Assembly: GCF_004353825.1 (NCBI RefSeq)
Contig: NZ_SMNA01000016.1
Span: 1-64,000, forward strand
DNA length: 64,000 bases
Direction: 5' to 3'
Source of the DNA: Occultella glacieicola
GTDB taxonomy: Bacteria > Actinomycetota > Actinomycetes > Actinomycetales > Beutenbergiaceae
Below are positions 26,747 to 35,407 of the stretch, one piece after another. Position numbers and translations under genes: made by a program. Each line of letters opens with the position of its first letter. Position 1 is the stretch's first letter. The notes beneath the pieces are model-generated. The model was not told where the DNA came from. It worked only from the letters and a program-made list of their open reading frames with translations, and did no database searches.

Positions 26747-29104
26747 TCAGCCGGCGGCCAGTGCGGCCACCTCCTCGGCGGTCAGCGCCGTGGTGTGCAG
26801 TTCGAGCTCGTCCACCGCGCCCGCGAACGGGGTGTCCCACCAGTTCACCCCGAGCGCGAAGGCGCCCGACGTGGTGGTGAACACGTCCGGGAACCCGGTG
26901 CCGGCGAACGCCTCGACGCCGTCCACGTAGACGGTCAGCGCGCCGTCGTCCACGGTCAGGGCCAGGTGGGTCCACTCGCCGACCGGGATCTGCTGACCGG
27001 CGGACGCGTCGTACCAGGCGTTGCCTGACCAGACCATGGTGTCCCCGCCCACGCCGTCGTGCCCCTGCGGCAGCAGGCTCACCCAGCTGTTCGGGTCCCG
27101 GGCGCCGAAGAACGCCGTCGTGTAGGGGGTGAGGGCGTCCGGCCGCAGCCACAGGCTCACCGAGTACGTCGGCCCGATGATCAGCCCGTCCGGGAGCCGT
27201 ACGCCGGCGGTGCCGTCGAGTTGCAACGCCTGCCCGCTGACGCCCTCGGTGTAGCCGACGGCGCCACCGGTGGTGTCGATGCGGGTGCCGGTGGGCTGCC
27301 CGTCGGCGACGCGGCCCTGCGCCTCGGCGAGGTCGCCGTCGAAGTCGTAACGCGCCACCAGGCCGCCGACCACCTTCTCGGAGACGACGACGGCGAACGT
27401 CGCCGTCGCGGTCAGCTCGCCCTGGGCCAGGGTCGCCGTGAGCGTGACGTGAGCATCGCCGTCGCCGGGTTCGGGCCGGACCACCTCCCCGCTGGCGGAG
27501 ACCACGGCCTCCTCGGAGCTGGCCCACTCGATGGTGACGCCGCGGGTGCCGACGGTGGGCAGGTCCAGGTCGGCGATGACGCCGGAGGTGTCGCCGAGAT
27601 CCAGATCGGCGAGCACGGCGTCGAGCGCCTGCTGATCGGTCAGCGGGGCGAGCCGGCTTCCCCAGAGTGACACTCCGCCGTCGGAGGAGACGGTGAAGGT
27701 GACCACCCAGGAAGCCGACTGCGGCTCCCACTGGCGCACGAACACGCCCATGTACTCCTCGCCGTCGATGGTCAGGCGGGCCCGGTCGCGCCCCTGCAGC
27801 AGGTGCCAGCGGCCCTCGACGGCGCCGCTGATCTCGCCGTTGCGGTGCAGCTCGATGGTGCTCGCCTCATGGAGGTCGGCGGAGATCTCCTTGCCGTGGT
27901 CGATGAACGCGTACTCGCCGACCACGTCCGGGCGGCGCAGGATGTCGTCCTCGCCGTCCGGTGCGTAGCGGTACGGCGCCACCACCGGCCAGCCATGTTC
28001 GTTCATGAACATCTGGTGGGTGCGGAGCTGGTGGAACTCACCCTGACCGGGGAAGCGGGTGTGGAAGATGAGGAACTGCTCGCGGGTCTGCGGGTCGTAG
28101 TAGGTCGTGTTGTGCCCGGGCGAGACGTACCCGACGCCGGGCTCCTCGCCCGGGTCGCCGACCGCGTGGCCGAACAGGTGACTCCCCATCAGCTTGACGC
28201 CGAACGGCTCGATCGAGGCGTCGTCGAACAGCGGTAGGGCCGGGTCCGAGCGCACCTCGGACATCGGATTGCCCTCGGCGTCGACGTAGGGACCGTCCGG
28301 GTCCGCCGACCGTGCCACGCGCATGTTGTAGCCGCCGTCCGAACCGAGACCGCCGAAGGACGTGAACAGGTAGTAGTACGCCGTCTCGGGGTTGTACATG
28401 ATCGTCGGCCCCTCGATCCGGCTGTGGTTGCCGCCCATCAGGTGCTCGCCGTAGCCCTGGCCGGGCACCGGCAGCCCGCTCTCGCGGTCCATCTCGAGGA
28501 TGAAGATGCCGCCCGAGTACGAGCCGTAGACCATCCAGAGGTTGCCCTCGGCGTCGAAGAACGTGTCCGGGTCCACCACGTTCGGGTGCACGCGCGCGTC
28601 GTAGATCGTGCCGTCCTCGCTCGGCTCGTCCCACATGCCCGAGCGCAGGATGATGCCCAGGTCCTCGTAGGGTCCGTCGACCGAGTCGGCGACGGCGACG
28701 CCCATGGCCGAGCGCGGCGAGTCGCCCTTGCAGGCGTTGTAGTACATGTAGAAGCGGCCGTCCTCGAGTTGGATCACGTCCGCCGCCCAGAGCGTGTCCG
28801 TCTGGGCCCACTCGAACGTCTCGGCGAGCTCGGCGCGCACGTCCTCGAACAGCGGATTGTCCGCGTTCGCGCCGTCGGCGACCAGTTCCCAGTTCATCAG
28901 GTCGTCGGAGCGGGCGGCGGCCAGGTGCGAGCCGAACACCCAGAACTCCCCGTCGGCCGTCACCAGCGACGGGTCGTGCACCGAGGCGTCGGTGAACTCC
29001 GGTGGCTCGGTGGGTGCCGGCGCCGGTGGACGGGCCGCCGCTGCGGCCGGGACCAGCGCGACGAGAGCGGCGCAGATCAGGGCGAGGAGGGGACGGACGG
29101 ACAT
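26747..29104 (-). CDS. Secreted endo-arabinanase-like GH43 with Ig-like and LamG domains
   Basis: 785 residues from ATG 29104 (GGGAG upstream; a TTG at 29122 is unlikely). A signal peptide is clear: SVRP, then a hydrophobic run ending AAAAARP. GH43 five-bladed propeller at about 35-370, with Asp44 in VHDPS, Asp in VVDPDTFF and the catalytic Glu in SRIEGPTIMYN. An Abn2-like C-terminal beta domain follows (to about 490), then an atrophied bacterial Ig domain (about 495-580) and a LamG/concanavalin-like domain (about 585-780). It should cut arabinan outside the cell. It is the only clearly exported polysaccharide hydrolase in the window. Confidence 0.9.
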   Translation of the reverse strand: MSVRPLLALICAALVALVPAAAAARPPAPAPTEPPEFTDASVHDPSLVTADGEFWVFGSHLAAARSDDLMNWELVADGANADNPLFEDVRAELAETFEWAQTDTLWAADVIQLEDGRFYMYYNACKGDSPRSAMGVAVADSVDGPYEDLGIILRSGMWDEPSEDGTIYDARVHPNVVDPDTFFDAEGNLWMVYGSYSGGIFILEMDRESGLPVPGQGYGEHLMGGNHSRIEGPTIMYNPETAYYYLFTSFGGLGSDGGYNMRVARSADPDGPYVDAEGNPMSEVRSDPALPLFDDASIEPFGVKLMGSHLFGHAVGDPGEEPGVGYVSPGHNTTYYDPQTREQFLIFHTRFPGQGEFHQLRTHQMFMNEHGWPVVAPYRYAPDGEDDILRRPDVVGEYAFIDHGKEISADLHEASTIELHRNGEISGAVEGRWHLLQGRDRARLTIDGEEYMGVFVRQWEPQSASWVVTFTVSSDGGVSLWGSRLAPLTDQQALDAVLADLDLGDTSGVIADLDLPTVGTRGVTIEWASSEEAVVSASGEVVRPEPGDGDAHVTLTATLAQGELTATATFAVVVSEKVVGGLVARYDFDGDLAEAQGRVADGQPTGTRIDTTGGAVGYTEGVSGQALQLDGTAGVRLPDGLIIGPTYSVSLWLRPDALTPYTTAFFGARDPNSWVSLLPQGHDGVGGDTMVWSGNAWYDASAGQQIPVGEWTHLALTVDDGALTVYVDGVEAFAGTGFPDVFTTTSGAFALGVNWWDTPFAGAVDELELHTTALTAEEVAALAAG

Positions 29105-29205
29105 GGCGCTCCCGGTGTTCAACGCTGGACTCAGGGTTCGGTGCTCTGGCCGTCGGCGACCGGTCCGACCGGCCGGGCGATGCCGGCCACGACACCGACA
29201 ACGTC

Positions 29206-29235
29206 ACGCTAGCCCGCCTTCTACATCGATGTAAA
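29206..29235 (-). promoter_or_regulatory. GH43 promoter with LacI-type operator
   Basis: TACATCGATGTA (29222-29233) is a perfect 12-bp palindrome with the central CG typical of LacI operators. On the reverse strand TTTACA (29235-29230) and TAGCGT (29211-29206), 18 bp apart, form a plausible promoter, so the operator overlaps the -35 box. Confidence 0.65.
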
Positions 29236-29381
29236 GAGGCGACGACCGTAACTGCCGCCGTCAACCTGCTCCTGTTCGCAGCGACGACGGACGTGACGCA
29301 GACCTCGCAACCACACGACGGCGCCAGCGACCCCGGGTGAACTCGGCCTGCGCGCCCGCGCCGGGTACTGAGGCCGGAGGC

Positions 29382-30692
29382 TCAGGCAGGCCGTCCCGCC
29401 GTCGTTGCTGCCCCGCGCTGTGGCGTGCGCCGGATGCCCCGGCGCAGTGGGTCGAACTGCGTCATCACGGCCGGGGTCGCCTCGCCGGTGATCTGATCGG
29501 CGAGCAGGCGTCCGGTGAGCGGGCCGAGGGCGATGCCCCACATCCCGTGCCCGCCGGCGACGTACACCCGCGGGGAGCGGGTGCGGCCGACGAGGGGCAA
29601 CCCGTCTGCGGTGCACGGCCGGGAGCCGACCCACTCCTCGGAGCGCACCTCCCAGTCGATGCCGGTGAGCATCGGCCGGGCAGCTTCGACGATCGCCGTG
29701 ATCCGGCGATCGTCCCGGGTTGCGTCCGGGCGGCGGAACTCCATCATCCCGGCCACTCGGAACCGGCCCTGCAACGGCGTGCAGGCGACCCTCTGCACGG
29801 GAAGGTAGACGGGGCGCTCCGGCAGCCGGTCCGGGCGGACCGTGAAGCTGTAGCCACGGCCGGCCTGCACGATCGCGCGCACTCCGAACGGTCGGGCGAG
29901 GGAGTTCAGGCGGGCGCCGGAGGCGATCACGACGGCGTCGACCGAGTGGGAGGAGCCGTTGCGGTCGAGTACGTGCACACCCGTGCGGCCATCGTCGAGG
30001 ATCGCGTCGACGTCGAACCCGGAGATGATCGCGCCGCCGCGGGCTCGGACCGAGTCGGCGAGCGAGTGCACGAACCTTGGCGGGTCGATGAACCGCTGCC
30101 CTTCGATTGTGATCGCGGCGCCAACGCCCTCGCCGAGTACCGGCTCGACGGCCCGTGCCTGGTCCCCGGTCAGGAACGCGTGATCGATCGGGGCGCCGTG
30201 CTCGCCGGCGTAGCGGAACTCCTTCGCGATGACCCGGGTGTCCGCCTCGGAGGCGAAGGCCGCCAGGAACGGCTCTGCGGTGCGGATCGGCTCCGCCACA
30301 CCGCCGTCGGACAGTTCGTCGTAGGAGCCCAGGGCGAGCTTGTTCAGTTCGGCGAACACGGCCATCGACGACTCCCAGCGCTTCCTGGTGCAGTGCGCGG
30401 CGAAGGTGATCAGGAACTGAAGCAGCCGGGGGTCGGCCGACGGCGGCACGTACACCGGTGAGGCCGGGTCGAAGACCGCGCGAATGCCGTATCGAAGGAG
30501 GGCGGGCTCCGGGAGCGGCAGGGTCAGCGCGGGAGCGAGCCAACCGGCGTTGCCCCAGGAGGCGTCCGCGGCCACACCGATCCGGTCGACCACGGTCACG
30601 CCGACGCCGTGCCGCTGCAGGTGCCAGGCCGTGGAGAGCCCGACGGCGCCCGCTCCGACGACAACGATGTGCTCCGGTCGTGTGCTGGTCAC
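29382..30692 (-). CDS. FAD-dependent D-amino-acid dehydrogenase/oxidase (DadA-like)
   Basis: 436 residues from GTG 30692. The N-terminal Rossmann motif GAGAVG (about 13-18) and the C-terminal GGHGMWGIALGPLTG are the DAO-superfamily FAD-binding elements. The middle is the substrate domain. It is expected to oxidise a D-amino acid or N-substituted amino acid to the imine. A PucR-type regulator is encoded immediately upstream (136-bp gap), so the pair may be a self-contained unit between the two big loci. Confidence 0.83.
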   Translation of the reverse strand: MTSTRPEHIVVVGAGAVGLSTAWHLQRHGVGVTVVDRIGVAADASWGNAGWLAPALTLPLPEPALLRYGIRAVFDPASPVYVPPSADPRLLQFLITFAAHCTRKRWESSMAVFAELNKLALGSYDELSDGGVAEPIRTAEPFLAAFASEADTRVIAKEFRYAGEHGAPIDHAFLTGDQARAVEPVLGEGVGAAITIEGQRFIDPPRFVHSLADSVRARGGAIISGFDVDAILDDGRTGVHVLDRNGSSHSVDAVVIASGARLNSLARPFGVRAIVQAGRGYSFTVRPDRLPERPVYLPVQRVACTPLQGRFRVAGMMEFRRPDATRDDRRITAIVEAARPMLTGIDWEVRSEEWVGSRPCTADGLPLVGRTRSPRVYVAGGHGMWGIALGPLTGRLLADQITGEATPAVMTQFDPLRRGIRRTPQRGAATTAGRPA

Positions 30693-30828
30693 GGTCGCCG
30701 ACCGCCTCTCGAGTGGGTGGGTCGGAGTCCACCGTGACGCAACCAGGGCGGCCCGCGGGATAGCCGGGCGGCCAGCGTTCTGGGCTGCTGGCGGTGCGAT
30801 CGCACAGGTGGTCGGGATGGTCCGGGAC

Positions 30829-31998
30829 TCAGTCCGAGGGCGGTGGTCCGAGGGTCGCCAGGGCGAGTTGCAGCATTAGGACGAGCCGGGTGTCGGTGTC
30901 GGTCAGATCGACGCCGCACCTGTCGACGGCGCGGCGGAGCCGGTTCCGCAGCGTGTTCGGGTGGACGTGCAACTCGGCGGCCGCCGCTGCGACGTCGCCG
31001 CCATGCGCGAGATGGGCCCGCGCGGTCGTGACGAGTTCGCTGCCGTTGGTCCGGTCGTGCTCCAGGAGCCGGGCCAGCGGTGTGATCTCCGCGACGTCGC
31101 CCAGGAGACCCTCGGTCTGGAGTGCGACGATGTCGGCGAGCACGTCGTCGATGGGGGCCACCACGCCGGGCGTCCGTCGGCGGCGGAGTACCCGCAGCGC
31201 GCGGACCGCGTCCTGGTGCGAGTGGTGGGCCTCGCCGGGGGAGGCCACCCGGCGGCCGATGGCGATGACCACGTGGTCCCGGACCCGTGCCGTGGTGGCG
31301 AACATGCTGAGGACCCGGGCGACCGCCTCGTCCGGGCCGGCGAGCACGGTGCAGACGGTGGCGTCCAGTTCTGCGGTCAGTGCCCGCACACCCCGTGCCT
31401 CGAGGTGGATCGCAAGCGCCCCGGCGAGGCCCGCGGGCAGATCCGAGCCGGTGCTCGGCGCGGCCAGGGCGACCGTGACCGGGCCCGCCAGGCCCAGTTC
31501 GACGGCAACCTCGAAGGCCTCCGGGCCGCCGTCGAGGATGGCGCGAACCTGCCGCGACCGCAATCGGCCGTGCCGGTCGCTCCGGGCTCGATGGGCCAGG
31601 ATCAGCCGGGCCACCTGAGGGACGGCGGCCATGAGCGTTTGCCCCTCAGCCTCGCCGAGTCGTTCCGATCGTGCCGCCCAGATCGACCCGATGAGGGTGC
31701 CTTCGTCGCTGTGCACGGCGACCACCGCCCGGGTGACGCTGCCCTCACCGAGGTCGGCGTAAACCACCCCGGACTCGCGCCGGAGACGGTCGAACACGCC
31801 GGCCTCGGTGAGGATCGTCCGGTATCGACCGGGCACCTGACGGGCGAGGATCGTGTCGACCCGGATGTCGTCGACGGATTGGGCGTCGGCGGAGTACGCG
31901 AGGACCGTGGAGCGCTCGTCCTCGATGGTCACAGGCGCGTCGATGGACCCGGCGAGCGACTCGGCGGCCTCGAACAGGTCGTCTCCGAGGGTCTCCAT
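30829..31998 (-). CDS. PucR/CdaR-family transcriptional regulator
   Basis: 389 residues. Residues about 1-130 resemble a GAF-type sensor (DAPVTIEDERSTVLAYS). The C-terminal about 60 residues hold the PucR HTH (AAAAAELHVHPNTLRNRLRR). Such regulators control amino-acid, purine or nitrogen-compound catabolism. Leftward neighbour: the DadA-like oxidase. Rightward, the divergent M20 gene starts 166 bp away across a TTGTCGACAA operator, so this gene could also be controlled by that site. Confidence 0.85.
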   Translation of the reverse strand: METLGDDLFEAAESLAGSIDAPVTIEDERSTVLAYSADAQSVDDIRVDTILARQVPGRYRTILTEAGVFDRLRRESGVVYADLGEGSVTRAVVAVHSDEGTLIGSIWAARSERLGEAEGQTLMAAVPQVARLILAHRARSDRHGRLRSRQVRAILDGGPEAFEVAVELGLAGPVTVALAAPSTGSDLPAGLAGALAIHLEARGVRALTAELDATVCTVLAGPDEAVARVLSMFATTARVRDHVVIAIGRRVASPGEAHHSHQDAVRALRVLRRRRTPGVVAPIDDVLADIVALQTEGLLGDVAEITPLARLLEHDRTNGSELVTTARAHLAHGGDVAAAAAELHVHPNTLRNRLRRAVDRCGVDLTDTDTRLVLMLQLALATLGPPPSD

Positions 31999-32092
31999 GA
32001 CGAGACTCTAGGGCCTTCGCACGCCCCACCGGTGACGAAGGACGAGAACCGCACGGACGCGTCAACCGCAGTTCCGGTACCCTTCCAGACAG

Positions 32093-32104
32093 ATTGTCGA
32101 CAAT
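32093..32104. promoter_or_regulatory. Regulon operator, ATTGTCGACAAT
   Basis: A perfect 12-bp palindrome between the PucR-type gene and the M20 gene, 61 bp before the M20 start. It fits the FadR-subfamily GntR pattern TNGTNNACNA and is the first of ten copies in the window. Confidence 0.7.
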
Positions 32105-32164
32105 AGATCGAGGTCGGCGTGGATTCCGGCCGACGCCCTGTCGGACGACGAAGGGAGCGTGGAC

Positions 32165-33457
32165 GTGACGGACCTGGTGGCGCTGAGGCGCCAGTTGCAC
32201 CGTCGTCCGGAACTCGGCTTCATGGAGATCGAAACGGCCGTCGCGGTGATCGTTGAGATCGGTGCCGTCGCCGACGAGGTGACCTTCGGTGCCTCGGTTT
32301 GCGACCTGACCGGTGTCGCCGGCCTGCCCGCTCCGGCCGACCTCGCGTCCGCACGGGCACGGGCCTTCGCCCGTGGCGTCGCGCCCGGCCTGGTGGAGGA
32401 ACTCGGTCACGGGGCGACCGGCATCGTGGCCACGGTCAAGGGCGACCGGCCGGGGCAGGTCACGGCGCTCCGATTCGACATGGACGCACTGCCGGTGCAC
32501 GAGGCGGATGGCGGCGAGCATCGGCCGACTCGGGTGGGCTTCGCCTCGGAGATCCCCGGCCTCATGCACGCCTGCGGGCACGACGGACATGTTGCCGTCG
32601 GTGTCGAACTGGTTCGGCGACTGGCCGCGGATCGGGACTTCGCGGGCGAGGTCCGCGCGGTGTTCCAGCCTGCTGAGGAGGGGGTCCGCGGAGCCCACGC
32701 CATGGTCGCGGCGGGAGCCGTCGACGGTGTCGACGTGATGCTCGGGATGCATCTGGGGATCGGGCTGCCCGTGGGTACGGTGGCGGCGGCCGCCGCCGGC
32801 GTCCTCGCCACCGAGAAGTGGCGGATCGTCCTCACCGGCCGTGCGGCGCACGCCGCCCTCGCGCCCGCCGAGGGGCGCAACGCGCTCCTGGGCGCCGCAG
32901 CCGCCGTGACCGCGCTGCATGCCCTGCCCCCGGAGGCAGGCGTGGTGACTCGGGTCAACGTGGGCCGACTCGTGGCTGGCACGGCCGCGAACGTCGTGCC
33001 CGAGAGTGCGATCCTCGAGTGCGAGGTACGTGCCGACGACGACGGCGCGCTCAGGCGGCTCGCGGATAGTGCCCGGCACATCGTGGCCGGTGCGGCAGCC
33101 ATGTATGAGCTCGAGGTGGCTTTCGAGGTCACCGGAACCTCCGCCGTCGCAGTCTGCGACACGGACGTGACCGAGGCGATGGCTCGGGCCGCTGCCAGGG
33201 TGCCGGGCATCGAGCATGCCCTTGCCGCAGCCACCATGACGGCCTCCGACGACGTCACCCTGATGATGTCCCACGTGCAGGGGAACGGCGGACGGGCCAC
33301 CTTGACCGTCGTCGGGGCCTCAAGCCCCGCACCGCACCACCACCCCCGGTTCGACGTGGACGAGCGGGCGCTTCCGCTCGCGGTCGCGTGGCTCGAGGCC
33401 GCTATCCGCACGGGATTCAGGGTTCCCCCAGTTGTGACGTCACAGGTACGATCCTGA
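32165..33457 (+). CDS. M20-family metallo-amidohydrolase
   Basis: GTG 32165 is chosen because GGGAG is 7 bp upstream; GTG 32159 is too close. 430 residues. RFDMDALPV (103-111) and HACGHDGH (135-142) give the metal-binding Asp, Cys and His of the M20D aminoacylase/IAA-amidohydrolase group. FQPAEEG supplies the general-base glutamate. It hydrolyses an N-acyl or amide bond to free an amino acid. An insertion of about 30 residues (45-80) precedes the first motif. It leads the rightward cluster under the TTGTCGACAA-type site. Confidence 0.87.
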   Translation: MTDLVALRRQLHRRPELGFMEIETAVAVIVEIGAVADEVTFGASVCDLTGVAGLPAPADLASARARAFARGVAPGLVEELGHGATGIVATVKGDRPGQVTALRFDMDALPVHEADGGEHRPTRVGFASEIPGLMHACGHDGHVAVGVELVRRLAADRDFAGEVRAVFQPAEEGVRGAHAMVAAGAVDGVDVMLGMHLGIGLPVGTVAAAAAGVLATEKWRIVLTGRAAHAALAPAEGRNALLGAAAAVTALHALPPEAGVVTRVNVGRLVAGTAANVVPESAILECEVRADDDGALRRLADSARHIVAGAAAMYELEVAFEVTGTSAVAVCDTDVTEAMARAAARVPGIEHALAAATMTASDDVTLMMSHVQGNGGRATLTVVGASSPAPHHHPRFDVDERALPLAVAWLEAAIRTGFRVPPVVTSQVRS

Positions 33458-33478
33458 TATGTCAGGCCCGGTAGACAC

Positions 33479-34183
33479 ATGGCTCATCTGAGCGCGACGA
33501 GTGCGACCGTCGAGGCCTACGCGCGCCTCAAGAACATGATCCTGACGAACGAGCTCTCCCCCGGCGTGGAGTTGCGTGAGGGGGGCCTCGCCGACGCGAC
33601 CGGCTACGGCCGGACTCCGGTCCGGGAGGCCCTGCAGCGGCTGGTCCACGAGGGGTTCGTCGAGGTGCGCCCACGGCAGGGGTACCGGGTCCGCCAGCTC
33701 TCCGTTGCCGGGGTCCGGGACCTGTTCGAGATGCGCCTCATCCTCGAGCCGGCTGCCGTCCAGCTCGCCATCGAGCGTGCCACGGACGCGGAGCTGGCCA
33801 CCCTCAGTGCACTTGCACACGCGACCTATGGCGTCGACCGGCCGAGCTACGAGCAGTTCCTAATCGACAATCGTGAGATCCATGTACGGATCGCCGAGGT
33901 GTCCGGCAACGCCCGGCTCGCGGACTCGCTGCGGATCCTCCTCGAGGAGATGCAGCGGCTCTACTTCGTCACGCTGGGCTCGCGCGCCGCCGTCGGTGAG
34001 CAGTTGCACGAGCACCACGACCTGTTCGACGCGATGGTCGAGCGGGCCGCCGCCACGGCACGGGGCCTGGTGGTCGACCAGATCGAGTCGAGTCGGCGGC
34101 AGGTCATCGACGCACTGCTGGGGGGTGCGGCGGGCTTGTCCCCGGGAGTCGACCAACTGATCCTGTTCGGTTCGAGTCGTTGA
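33479..34183 (+). CDS. GntR-family FCD-domain regulator
   Basis: 234 residues. Winged helix at about 10-75 (GGLADATGYGRTPVREALQRLVHEGF) and an FCD domain with RLILEPAAVQLAIE and HEHHDLFDAM. It lies 21 bp after the M20 gene and directly before a tandem pair of operators. That position makes it the leading candidate for the regulator of the TTGTCGACAA regulon. A second FCD regulator at 51987 is the rival. Confidence 0.88.
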   Translation: MAHLSATSATVEAYARLKNMILTNELSPGVELREGGLADATGYGRTPVREALQRLVHEGFVEVRPRQGYRVRQLSVAGVRDLFEMRLILEPAAVQLAIERATDAELATLSALAHATYGVDRPSYEQFLIDNREIHVRIAEVSGNARLADSLRILLEEMQRLYFVTLGSRAAVGEQLHEHHDLFDAMVERAAATARGLVVDQIESSRRQVIDALLGGAAGLSPGVDQLILFGSSR

Positions 34184-34204
34184 CTGAGCGCCCCGCGCGG
34201 AACG

Positions 34205-34237
34205 ATTGTTGACAATTTCGAGCTCATTGTCGACAAT
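34205..34237 (+). promoter_or_regulatory. Tandem operators coinciding with -35 and -10 boxes
   Basis: ATTGTTGACAAT (34205-34216) and ATTGTCGACAAT (34226-34237) have centres 21 bp apart. TTGACA (34209-34214) and GACAAT (34232-34237) with a 17-bp spacer form a promoter, so each promoter box lies inside one operator. The same arrangement is found reversed at 63332-63364. A repressor here would occlude RNA polymerase directly. Confidence 0.7.
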
Positions 34238-34339
34238 CGGGAGCACGTGTCGGCGGCCCATGGCCCGAGGGTAGGAGACCCGGATGTCACCCACGTCGAA
34301 GCCGGGGACCACCCCGGAGCGCTCCGCGGCGGGTGGGCG

Positions 34340-35407
34340 ATGACCTCGGCCCGTGTCGCTGCCATCCCGGGCGACGGGATCGGGACCGAGGTGATGGACT
34401 CGGCTAAGGCGGTCCTCGCCCGCCTGCTCCCGCTGACGGGCGACAACATCGCCTGGACGGACCTGGACTGGTCCTGTGAGCGCTACCTCACGGAGGGCGC
34501 ACTGATGCCCGACGACGGCCTGGGCCTCCTACGGGAGCACGACGCGGTCCTGCTCGGTGCGGTCGGCTGGCCCGGCGTACCGGACCACGTCTCGCTGTGG
34601 GGCTTACTGATTCCGATCCGGCGCATGTTCCAGCAGTACGTGAACCTGCGCCCGGTACGCGTCATGGAAGGTGTGCCGTCACCGCTGCGGCCCGACCTGG
34701 CGGAGGGCGTCGACCTGCTCATCGTGCGCGAGAACTCTGAGGGGGAGTACTCCGAGATCGGCGGGCGGTTCGGAGCCGGCACTCCGGTCGAGTCGGCGTT
34801 CCAGCAGAGCGTGTTCACGCGCACCGGCGTCGAGCGCATCGCTCGCTTCGCCGCGGAGCGGGCCGAGCGGCGTCGTGGACGGATCGTCGCCGCGACGAAG
34901 TCCAACGGGATCATCCACACCATGCCGTTCTGGGACGAGGTGGTGGCCGAGACGACGGCGCACTACAGCGTCGAGACGACCTTCGAGCACATCGATGCGC
35001 TTGCGGCCAAGCTCGTGCTCCACCCGGCCCGCTACGACGTGGTGCTCGGCAGCAATCTCTTCGGTGACATCCTCAGTGATCTGGCCGCCGGAGTCTGCGG
35101 GAGCATCGGAATCGCACCGTCGGCCAACGTCGACCCCACCGGCACCTACCCGTCCATGTTCGAGCCGGTGCACGGATCCGCACCGGACATCGCCGGCCGT
35201 GGGATCGCCAACCCCGTGGGCATGCTCTGGTCCACCGTGATGATGCTCGAGCATCTCGGCGCGGCGCGGGCCGCCGGCCTCCTGATGGAGGCCATCGCGG
35301 AGACCCTGCGGGACCCGGCTACCCGGACCGCAGACATCGGCGGCACCGCCGACACCGCCGCGGTGACCGACGCGGTGATATCGCACGTGACCCGGAGTGC
35401 CGCATGA
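34340..35407 (+). CDS. Tartrate/D-malate-type decarboxylating dehydrogenase (isopropylmalate-dehydrogenase family)
   Basis: ATG 34340 begins MTSARVAAIPGDGIGTEV, the normal N-terminus; a longer frame is possible. 355 residues. RENSEGEYSEIGGR matches the tartrate dehydrogenase/D-malate dehydrogenase branch more than LeuB. Metal aspartates are in NLFGDILSD, and the NAD loop is GSAPDIAGRGIANP. It acts on a 2-hydroxy-dicarboxylic acid such as D-malate, tartrate or a beta-substituted malate. It is the first gene after the tandem operator promoter, and its stop overlaps the next gene as ATGA. Confidence 0.85.
   Translation: MTSARVAAIPGDGIGTEVMDSAKAVLARLLPLTGDNIAWTDLDWSCERYLTEGALMPDDGLGLLREHDAVLLGAVGWPGVPDHVSLWGLLIPIRRMFQQYVNLRPVRVMEGVPSPLRPDLAEGVDLLIVRENSEGEYSEIGGRFGAGTPVESAFQQSVFTRTGVERIARFAAERAERRRGRIVAATKSNGIIHTMPFWDEVVAETTAHYSVETTFEHIDALAAKLVLHPARYDVVLGSNLFGDILSDLAAGVCGSIGIAPSANVDPTGTYPSMFEPVHGSAPDIAGRGIANPVGMLWSTVMMLEHLGAARAAGLLMEAIAETLRDPATRTADIGGTADTAAVTDAVISHVTRSAA

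Noticed and set aside
31745-33274. Reverse frame of 509 codons opposite the M20 gene
   Set aside because: M20 metal motifs are on the forward strand, and the frame also crosses the regulatory region.
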